A stretch of DNA of 6,864 bases from Clostridia bacterium. GTDB taxonomy: Bacteria > Bacillota > Clostridia > Christensenellales > CAG-1252. Below, piece after piece: positions 1 to 5,172 of this stretch; positions within the stretch are counted from its first letter, which is position 1, and each line of letters starts with the position of its first letter. The stretch covers positions 1 through 6,864 of the forward strand of contig SACC01000065.1 of the NCBI GenBank assembly GCA_009928745.1. The letters are read 5' to 3'. Position numbers and translations under genes: made by a program. Below the pieces are notes generated by a model that saw nothing but the letters and a program-made list of their open reading frames with translations, did no database searches and had not been told where the DNA came from.

Positions 1-1
1 G

Positions 2-1078
2 ATTGCAGAGCTGAAAGCGCAAGGGATACACTTTTTGGCTTATATCAATCCTTACCTTATAAAAGACGGCGAAATGTATAATTATTGCAAGGAAAAGGGA
101 TATTTAATTAAGAACAGCGCGGGTGAAATTTACCATATAAAAAGCACTACTTTTGATGCCGGAATGATGGATTTGACTCATCCCGATATGGTGAAATATC
201 TAAAAGAAACCATAATTATTAAAAATATGCTGGAGCTGGGTATTGATGGATATATGGCGGATTTTGGAGAATATTTGCCCGTTGACAGCGTGCTGTATTC
301 AAGTGAGGACGCAAAAATTCTGCATAACGAATGGCCGGTTATTTGGGCACGGATAAATAGAGAAGCAGTAAATGATAGCGGCAGGGAGAAGGACGTATTT
401 TTCTTCACGCGCTCAGGCTATAATGCGGCGCAAAAATATACCACTATTATGTGGAACGGCGATCAGCATACCGATTATTCTTATGATTACGGTATGCCTT
501 GCGTAATACCGGCAAGCATTAATCTTGGCTTTTCCGGTCTTTGCGCGACGCATAGCGACGTTGGGGGTTATATTAGCTTCGGTTCGCTAAGAAGAGATGC
601 GGAATTATTCGTAAGATGGATGGAAATGAACACTTTTTCCCTCCTGATGCGTACTCATGAGACGGTAAGACCGGAGAATAACGCGCAGTACGATGATGAG
701 AAAGTAATAAAGTACTCGGTAAAACTTACAAACGTGCATAAGCTGATTAAGCCATATCTGCTGCATTGCATGAAAGAGACGGCAGACGGCTTGCCGGTAA
801 TGCGCGCGCCGTTCTACGAGTTTAACGATATGGCGGAATATAAAAGCGATTACGTATATATGCTGGGTAGCGATATTTTCGTCGCTCCAGTTTTATTAGC
901 GGGCGCAGACAGAAAAAAGCTATTTCTTCCTCAAGGCGAATGGGTGCATATGTTTAGCGGTAAAAGCTATCAGTCAGGAGAGCAAATAGTAGATGCTCCA
1001 TTAGGCAGTCCTGCGGTATTCTACAGAAAGGACAGCGAGCACAAGGATTTGTTTGAAAAGGTAAAAAACATTAATTAG
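2..1078 (+). CDS. yihQ: Sulfoquinovosidase-like GH31 alpha-glycosidase, 5'-truncated
   Basis: Hydrolyses alpha-glycosides of sulfoquinovose (for example sulfoquinovosyl glycerol), releasing sulfoquinovose for sulfoglycolysis. The frame is open to the left edge (an upstream in-frame run begins IAELKAQGIHF), so the Met codon at 35 is internal and the true start lies outside. Visible motifs, counted from that Met: ADFGEYLP with the expected nucleophile Asp76 (bases 260-262), NGDQ with the expected acid/base Asp143 (461-463), HSDVGGY ending at Tyr179, and MRTHE with His208. From memory of E. coli YihQ (Asp405, Asp472, Tyr508, His537), the spacings of 67, 36 and 29 residues agree exactly, and the remaining C-terminal length is close. 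About 320 N-terminal residues are missing by that comparison. They include the Arg/Trp residues that bind the sulfonate, so sulfoquinovose specificity rests on the C-terminal half only. No clear GC-rich terminator follows. A different GH31 alpha-glucosidase is the main alternative. Confidence 0.87.
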   Translation: MAELKAQGIHFLAYINPYLIKDGEMYNYCKEKGYLIKNSAGEIYHIKSTTFDAGMMDLTHPDMVKYLKETIIIKNMLELGIDGYMADFGEYLPVDSVLYSSEDAKILHNEWPVIWARINREAVNDSGREKDVFFFTRSGYNAAQKYTTIMWNGDQHTDYSYDYGMPCVIPASINLGFSGLCATHSDVGGYISFGSLRRDAELFVRWMEMNTFSLLMRTHETVRPENNAQYDDEKVIKYSVKLTNVHKLIKPYLLHCMKETADGLPVMRAPFYEFNDMAEYKSDYVYMLGSDIFVAPVLLAGADRKKLFLPQGEWVHMFSGKSYQSGEQIVDAPLGSPAVFYRKDSEHKDLFEKVKNIN

Positions 1079-1209
1079 GCAATAAATTAATTGATTGACT
1101 AAGCTGAATATTTTTGAAACAAAATTCGTTGAAATTAGCGCTTAAAAGAAAAAACAATTAGAATTATTAATAATTTTGAATACGGCATAGCGTAATATTA
1201 ATATAGGTA

Positions 1210-1238
1210 TTGAAAAAGCCATATAAATATGCTATGCT
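1210..1238 (+). promoter_or_regulatory. Sigma-A-like promoter of the oxidoreductase operon
   Basis: TTGAAA at 1210-1215, a 17-base spacer and TATGCT at 1233-1238 fit a housekeeping promoter. Transcription would start near 1245, giving a leader of about 24 bases that contains the Shine-Dalgarno site. A perfect TATAAT at 1244-1249 has no -35 partner and would start transcription inside the ribosome binding site, so it is less likely. Confidence 0.5.
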
Positions 1239-1255
1239 GTTTTTATAATGTTTTT

Positions 1256-1261
1256 AGGGGG
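1256..1261 (+). promoter_or_regulatory. Shine-Dalgarno site that sets the start at 1269
   Basis: AGGGGG lies 7 bases before the ATG at 1269. The in-frame ATG at 1248 has no such site, sits about where transcription is predicted to begin, and would only add MFLGGNY before the normal N-terminus of this family. The 1269 start is therefore preferred. Confidence 0.8.
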
Positions 1262-1268
1262 TAACTAT

Positions 1269-2810
1269 ATGTCACAAAATATTAAAAACTATGACGTTGT
1301 GGTAATCGGCGCGGGTAACGGAGGACTGACCGCCGCCGCAGTTGCTGCAAAATCGGGCTTAAAAACCCTGCTTATCGAGCAGCATAATCTGCCGGGCGGG
1401 TTTGCCACCAGTTTTGTCAGAGGACGTTTTGAATTCGAGCCTTCCCTCCACGAGCTATGCGATCACGGACCGAGCGATAATCTTGGCGGCGTGGGTAATC
1501 TTTTTAAAAATCTGGGTTTAGATGTTGAATGGCTGCCTATTCCCGACGCTTACCGTATGATTATTACCGGCAAAGGCGAGGAGATGGATATTGTAATGCC
1601 TTTCGGGATAAAAGAATACATCGACAAAATGGAATATTACGTGCCAGGCAGCCGCGCAAAGACAGAGGAGTTTATTGCGTTGTGTCAAGAAATCCTTGAT
1701 GCGATAGGATATATCGCCGCGAGCAAAGGCGTAACCGACAAGAAAGTTATGATGAAACAGTTCCCCAACTTCCTTAGGACGGCGCCCTATTCAATAGAAC
1801 AAGTAGAGAACGCTATGAAAATCCCGCAAAAGGTTAAGGATATCCTTAACGCGTACTGGTGCTATCTCGGGATACCCGTTACGAGATGTAATTTTACGGT
1901 ATTCGCGGCAATGCTCTTAAAATACCTTATTCACGGCGCATACATACCCAAGCACCGTTCGCACGAGATATCTTCAGCCTTAGAAGCCAAAATCCGAGAG
2001 TTTAAGGGCGAAATATTATTTAACACCAAAGTAAAGAAAATATTAGTTGAGGATAACAAGGTTATCGGCGTTATAACCGATAAGGGAGAAAGAATCAATA
2101 CCGCGCATATTATCTCTAACGCTACCGCGCATACCGTATACTCATCTATGATTGAGCCTGCTTGCGCCGTGCCGCCAATCGCTATTAAGAGCGCTAACGC
2201 AAGACGCGTCGGACCGGGCGGTTATGTCGTGTATCTCGGACTTAACAAGACTGCAGAGGAATTGGGATTAAAGGATTACAGCTATTTTATATACCATAGC
2301 ACGGATACCGAAAAATTATACGACTCGATGAAGCGCCGCGGCAACGATATTATACAGGCAACCGTATGCTTGAATGTCGCTAATCCGGGTTGCTCGCCGG
2401 AAGGCACCTCAATAATGAGCTTTACCACGCTTTTTGCAGAGAACGCATGGGATGATGTAACGGCGGAAAATTATGTAAAAGAGAAAAACAAAATCGCTTA
2501 TCGTATTGTGGATGATTTTGAAAAGTCAACAGGTATAAAGATTAAAGACAGCATTGAGGAATTCGAGGTGGCAAGCCCTGTAACATTCGCTAATTACTGC
2601 AATGCCTATAACGGTTCAATCTATGGCTACGAGCCTGATTCATGGGATTCGCTGTTGCCGAGAATGATGATGATGGAGCAGGATGTTTTGATAAAAGGCT
2701 TGAGATTTTCGGGAGGCTTTGCATTCCGTTTGCACGGATACAGTTCTTCGTATGCCTCAGGTGAGACAGTAGCGCTTCTGACTGTAAAAGATATTAAGGA
2801 GGGAAAATAA
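1269..2810 (+). CDS. CrtI/retinol-saturase-like FAD-dependent oxidoreductase
   Basis: A 513-residue flavoprotein of the phytoene desaturase/all-trans-retinol saturase superfamily, whose members remove or add hydrogen across C=C bonds of isoprenoid or other hydrophobic substrates. The N-terminus holds the dinucleotide-binding fold: GAGNGG at residues 14-19 and Glu37 at the end of the second strand for the FAD ribose, followed by PGGFATSF (42-49). The C-terminal FAD signature is at 477-498 (GLRFSGG through YASGETVA), a variant of the family pattern. There is no signal peptide or membrane segment. The substrate cannot be read from sequence. The next gene begins one base after its stop and encodes a complete NAD(P)H-to-[2Fe-2S] electron carrier, so this enzyme probably exchanges electrons with it. 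That arrangement would suit a reductive (saturase) role, but this is inference. Four consecutive Met codons occur at 2664-2675. Confidence 0.85.
   Translation: MSQNIKNYDVVVIGAGNGGLTAAAVAAKSGLKTLLIEQHNLPGGFATSFVRGRFEFEPSLHELCDHGPSDNLGGVGNLFKNLGLDVEWLPIPDAYRMIITGKGEEMDIVMPFGIKEYIDKMEYYVPGSRAKTEEFIALCQEILDAIGYIAASKGVTDKKVMMKQFPNFLRTAPYSIEQVENAMKIPQKVKDILNAYWCYLGIPVTRCNFTVFAAMLLKYLIHGAYIPKHRSHEISSALEAKIREFKGEILFNTKVKKILVEDNKVIGVITDKGERINTAHIISNATAHTVYSSMIEPACAVPPIAIKSANARRVGPGGYVVYLGLNKTAEELGLKDYSYFIYHSTDTEKLYDSMKRRGNDIIQATVCLNVANPGCSPEGTSIMSFTTLFAENAWDDVTAENYVKEKNKIAYRIVDDFEKSTGIKIKDSIEEFEVASPVTFANYCNAYNGSIYGYEPDSWDSLLPRMMMMEQDVLIKGLRFSGGFAFRLHGYSSSYASGETVALLTVKDIKEGK
2796..2803 (+). promoter_or_regulatory. 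Strong Shine-Dalgarno site inside the upstream gene
   Basis: AAGGAGGG lies 8 bases before the ATG at 2812 and within the last codons of the preceding gene. It fixes the reductase start and indicates efficient independent initiation on a shared transcript. Confidence 0.85.
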
Positions 2811-2811
2811 T

Positions 2812-4029
2812 ATGGCAGGCAAATTAAATGTTAAGATTAAGCCTATAGGCTTATTAGATATGATAGCGTTCAAAAATCTTGTACCCAACAGAGTAAAAAA
2901 ACTGGAGGCAGGCTCGCTTGCAACGCTTAACTCGCTACCTAATGTCAATAAATTAGCCGGCGAACTTCATCCCAAAAAACAAGTTTTTGTTATCAAAGAA
3001 GTTATTGATGAAGCCCCTAATGTAAAGACATTTAAGCTAGTGAAAAAGGACGGCGGCAAACCTGCTACTTTTCGCGCCGGACAATACGTCAGCGTAAGAG
3101 CAAAGGTCGGAGAATCGGTGTTGACTAGACCCTATTCGCTGTCTTCCTCCCCTAAGGAAGCGCAAGAAGGATATTATACAATTACTGTAAAGAATAGCAG
3201 CAAAGGCTTTTTCAGCGCTTATGTGATGGAAAACTGGAAGGAAGGCGAAGAACTGGAGACTTCCGCACCCGAAGGCTCATTTTATTATGAAGCTATTCGC
3301 GACGCAAAAACCGTAATCGGCATATGCGGCGGCAGCGGCGTTACGCCGTTCTACTCTCTTGCAAAAGCGGTTGCAGACGGCGCAGAGGACTTTAATCTAA
3401 TTATTCTGTATGGTTCGTGCAAGGAAGGCGATATTTTGTTCAAAAAGCAGTTCGCAGAACTTGAAAAAGTTAGCAAGGGCAAAGTTAAAGTCGTCAATGT
3501 ACTTTCAGAGGAAAGGAAAGAATGCTATGAGGAGGGCTTTATTACAGCAGATTTGATTAAAAAATATGCGCCCAAAGCGCCCTATTCGATATTTATCTGC
3601 GGACCTCAGATAATGTATGATTTTGTGTCCAAAGAAATTAAAAAATTGAAGCTAGCGCCGAAGTTCGTTAGACGCGAGCTTTTTGGCGAAATTAAGATGA
3701 TAGATAAGGCGCAAGGCTATCCGCAGGACGCTTTCGGCAAGGTATTCAAACTTACCGTAAAGAGTTTTGACGGAGAAAAAGTTGTTGACGCAAGCTCGGA
3801 CGAATCGGTACTTGTCGCTCTTGAGCGAGCGGGAATAGCTGCTCCGTCCAAGTGCCGTAGCGGAGTGTGCGGATATTGCCGCAGCAAGCTGCTTGTCGGC
3901 GAAGTCTTTATCCCAGAGGATATCGAGGGCAGAAGAGCCGCAGATATAAAATTCGGCTATATTCATCCTTGCTGCTCGTACCCTATAAGTGATTTGTCAA
4001 TAGAGCTACCACCCTCACAAACATTATAG
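2812..4029 (+). CDS. NAD(P)H reductase: FAD, NAD and C-terminal [2Fe-2S] ferredoxin domains
   Basis: A 405-residue three-domain electron carrier that would take hydride from NAD(P)H onto FAD and pass single electrons through a [2Fe-2S] cluster to a partner. Residues 1 to about 54 form an extension of unknown role. The ferredoxin-reductase FAD domain spans about 55-160, with RPYS at 106-109. The NAD domain spans about 165-290, with GGSGVTP at 173-179 and CGP at 263-265. The plant-type ferredoxin domain spans about 310-400, with Cys348, Cys353 and Cys356 (CX4CX2C) and Cys387 in CCSYP as the probable fourth ligand. The architecture resembles reductase components of oxygenases, the Hcp reductase and CDP-glucoseen reductase. 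In an anaerobe and one base after a CrtI-like gene, the likely partner is that flavoprotein. No transmembrane segment is seen, so it is probably cytoplasmic. Ends just before a terminator. Confidence 0.88.
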   Translation: MAGKLNVKIKPIGLLDMIAFKNLVPNRVKKLEAGSLATLNSLPNVNKLAGELHPKKQVFVIKEVIDEAPNVKTFKLVKKDGGKPATFRAGQYVSVRAKVGESVLTRPYSLSSSPKEAQEGYYTITVKNSSKGFFSAYVMENWKEGEELETSAPEGSFYYEAIRDAKTVIGICGGSGVTPFYSLAKAVADGAEDFNLIILYGSCKEGDILFKKQFAELEKVSKGKVKVVNVLSEERKECYEEGFITADLIKKYAPKAPYSIFICGPQIMYDFVSKEIKKLKLAPKFVRRELFGEIKMIDKAQGYPQDAFGKVFKLTVKSFDGEKVVDASSDESVLVALERAGIAAPSKCRSGVCGYCRSKLLVGEVFIPEDIEGRRAADIKFGYIHPCCSYPISDLSIELPPSQTL

Positions 4030-4099
4030 AGCGCAGAAATTAGTCAAAATAAACCCCCAATTATTAACTTTAGCGAGCAATAATGGGGGTTTTTAGTAA
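4030..4099. other. Short spacer between convergent genes
   Basis: Seventy bases separate two convergent stop codons. Nearly all of the recognisable structure is the hairpin terminator described separately. Confidence 0.7.
4051..4094. terminator. Bidirectional intrinsic terminator
   Basis: AAACCCCCA, a bulged A, then TTATT (4051-4065) pairs with AATAATGGGGGTTT (4079-4092), leaving a 13-base loop. On the plus strand the G-run is followed by TTTTT (4090-4094), ending the reductase transcript 21 bases after its stop. On the minus strand the stem is followed by TTTATTTTG, a usable if interrupted T-tract for the convergent phosphodiesterase gene. Confidence 0.85.
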
Positions 4100-4894
4100 C
4101 TATTCTGTAAAATCAAAAATATAATCGGTAGTTATAAAATTAACTTTTTTGACAACATAAGCCGCAGCTTCCTCCTTGTCGTTAACCGTCCATACATTTA
4201 TAAGTAAACCTTTTTCCTTACATAAGGCTATAATATCATCATTAATTATCGCCTTAGATATGCCTATGTTGTAAGAATTAGCAACATACAACGGAGTCAT
4301 AGCTTCGGCGTTGACAAGTATTTGCGCAATAACTGCGCTGTTTAAAGATAACAATTTTGTGATGTTGGTAGAGTGAAAACTGATAAACATAGTATTATCT
4401 AAACTAATTATATTTTGCGTAAACTCTAGCAATTCGATAAGCTGCGCGGTATCCGATTTGAATTTTAACTCAATTACTGCAGTTTTGTTATATGCGCTGC
4501 ATATTTCGAGATAGCGCTGAAAGCTGCATAAATAATATTCTCCCTCAAAAGCTTGAGTTGGCTTTAGCGGTATAATGCTTGCTTCCGCAAAGTTCAAATC
4601 CGTAATTTTTATATTAATATCTGCAAATGGGTTAATGTCATGCGCGCATACCCAAACACCGTCTTTAGTCTGCCAGATATCGGTCTCAATTCCCCAAAAA
4701 AAAGAACTGTCGGCAGCGGCAAGGAAAGCGTCTTCGCTGTTATCATAATGCTCCGAGCTCAAACCTCTGTGCGCAATAAATTTGGTAAATAATTCGGCAG
4801 TTGCGTCAGTATCTTTTGAACATGCTACCGCTTGCAGCAGAATTGTTGACAATAATAATAAAATAATGCTTATCACAATAATTCTCTTTATCAT
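4100..4894 (-). CDS. Lipoprotein glycerophosphodiester phosphodiesterase
   Basis: A 264-residue GDPD-family enzyme, expected to hydrolyse glycerophosphodiesters to glycerol-3-phosphate and an alcohol outside the cytoplasmic membrane. Residues 1-24 form a signal peptide (MIKR, then a long Ile/Leu core), ending at a lipobox-like AVAC with Cys25 as the predicted lipidated residue. The catalytic core is visible: HRG at 42-44, a DNSEDAF stretch at 51-57 standing for the usual ENT..AF, Glu70 and Asp72 in IETDIWQTKDG, His85-Asp86, IELK with Glu142, and a C-terminal NVWTVND segment at 233-239. These cover the general acid/base histidines and the metal-binding acidic residues. The length is normal for a single-domain member. 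It is transcribed alone, convergent to the reductase operon and divergent from the activase fusion. The substrate head group is unknown. The start is fixed by the signal peptide, although no Shine-Dalgarno site precedes it. Confidence 0.88.
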   Translation of the reverse strand: MIKRIIVISIILLLLSTILLQAVACSKDTDATAELFTKFIAHRGLSSEHYDNSEDAFLAAADSSFFWGIETDIWQTKDGVWVCAHDINPFADINIKITDLNFAEASIIPLKPTQAFEGEYYLCSFQRYLEICSAYNKTAVIELKFKSDTAQLIELLEFTQNIISLDNTMFISFHSTNITKLLSLNSAVIAQILVNAEAMTPLYVANSYNIGISKAIINDDIIALCKEKGLLINVWTVNDKEEAAAYVVKKVNFITTDYIFDFTE

Positions 4895-4900
4895 ACTGTT

Positions 4901-4929
4901 ATGTTAGCATTGTTTGATTTATCAGTCAA
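4901..4929 (-). promoter_or_regulatory. Promoter of the phosphodiesterase gene, leaderless start likely
   Basis: Read on the minus strand: TTGACT (4924-4929), a 17-base spacer and TAACAT (4901-4906), preceded by TGC as an extended -10 element. Only six bases separate the -10 box from the ATG, so transcription would begin at about the A of the start codon (4894). No Shine-Dalgarno site is present, which agrees with a leaderless mRNA. Confidence 0.55.
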
Positions 4930-5019
4930 GATTTATTAAAATTAAAATGTAAAATTGAAAAAAGCGACAATTTGATTCTCAATCTACAGCTTATACTTAA
5001 AGCCGTTAAAATTTTAAGA

Positions 5020-5049
5020 TTGACAAAATACGCTATTTTATAGTATTAT
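5020..5049 (+). promoter_or_regulatory. Sigma-A-like promoter of the activase-glycyl radical enzyme gene
   Basis: A perfect TTGACA at 5020-5025, an 18-base spacer and TATTAT at 5044-5049 (five of six matches). Transcription would start near 5056, inside the adjacent inverted repeat. The leader to the ATG at 5173 would be about 117 bases. Confidence 0.6.
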
Positions 5050-5052
5050 ATT

Positions 5053-5069
5053 ATACAAGTAATTTGTAT
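5053..5069. promoter_or_regulatory. Inverted repeat, candidate operator over the transcription start
   Basis: ATACAA, five central bases (GTAAT), then TTGTAT form 6-bp perfect arms. The repeat begins four bases after the -10 box and covers the predicted start site, where a bound repressor would block transcription. The ACAA/TTGT arms resemble sites of GntR-type and similar regulators, but no regulator gene is in the window, so the factor is unknown. Confidence 0.4.
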
Positions 5070-5160
5070 GCGACCAAAGATATCGCGGACGTAAATTTTC
5101 ATCGGGGCTATCATAAGTAATCATAAATACACTTGCAAAATTAATATATTTATATATTAT

Positions 5161-5166
5161 AAGGAG
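5161..5166 (+). promoter_or_regulatory. Shine-Dalgarno site for the start at 5173
   Basis: AAGGAG lies 6 bases before the ATG at 5173. The next in-frame ATG at 5248 begins right at the conserved activase domain but has no ribosome binding site, so the 25-residue Lys/Thr-rich lead-in is probably translated. Confidence 0.85.
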
Positions 5167-5172
5167 ACTGGT

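Larger units (their letters stand above)
1079..1268. other. AT-rich intergenic spacer with small palindromes
   Basis: No gene is supported in this 190-base spacer between the glycosidase stop and the next operon. It is strongly AT-rich. It holds a perfect 14-bp palindrome AATTATTAATAATT at 1162-1175 and a 10-bp palindrome ATATTAATAT at 1195-1204, either of which could be an operator but both could be chance in such AT-rich DNA. The operon promoter is at its right end. I see no convincing intrinsic terminator for the glycosidase. Confidence 0.5.
4895..5172. other. Divergent regulatory region
   Basis: A 278-base AT-rich region between the divergent phosphodiesterase and activase-fusion genes. 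No coding sequence is supported. It contains a leftward promoter close to 4894, a rightward promoter at 5020-5049, an inverted repeat at 5053-5069, and a predicted leader of about 117 bases before the ATG at 5173. The leader carries a direct repeat ATCATA at 5109-5114 and 5119-5124 (spacing AGTA) but no riboswitch or tRNA-like structure that I recognise. Confidence 0.6.

Noticed and set aside
178..408. Minus-strand open frame of 76 codons, and a similar one at 2757-2948
   Set aside because: Both are antisense to strongly supported genes (the GH31 catalytic region and the junction of the redox operon).
1162..1175. Perfect 14-bp palindrome as a terminator for the glycosidase
   Set aside because: It consists only of A and T with no loop or GC stem, so it would not form a stable terminator. 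An operator role is possible but unsupported.
1248..1268. Upstream in-frame ATG at 1248 as the start of the CrtI-like protein
   Set aside because: It has no ribosome binding site, lies at about the predicted transcription start, and adds seven residues before the usual N-terminus. AGGGGG at 1256-1261 is well placed for 1269.
2664..2675. Four consecutive ATG codons as a repeat or internal start
   Set aside because: They encode an in-frame Met run in the CrtI-like protein. No ribosome site or separate domain begins there.
3652..3966. Minus-strand open frame of 104 codons
   Set aside because: It is antisense to the NAD and [2Fe-2S] domains of the reductase and contains no family motif. It is explained by codon bias of the real gene.
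4952..4973. AAATTG...CAATTT inverted repeat upstream of the phosphodiesterase promoter
   Set aside because: Six AT-rich base pairs with a 10-base loop are expected by chance in this composition, and no second copy was found.
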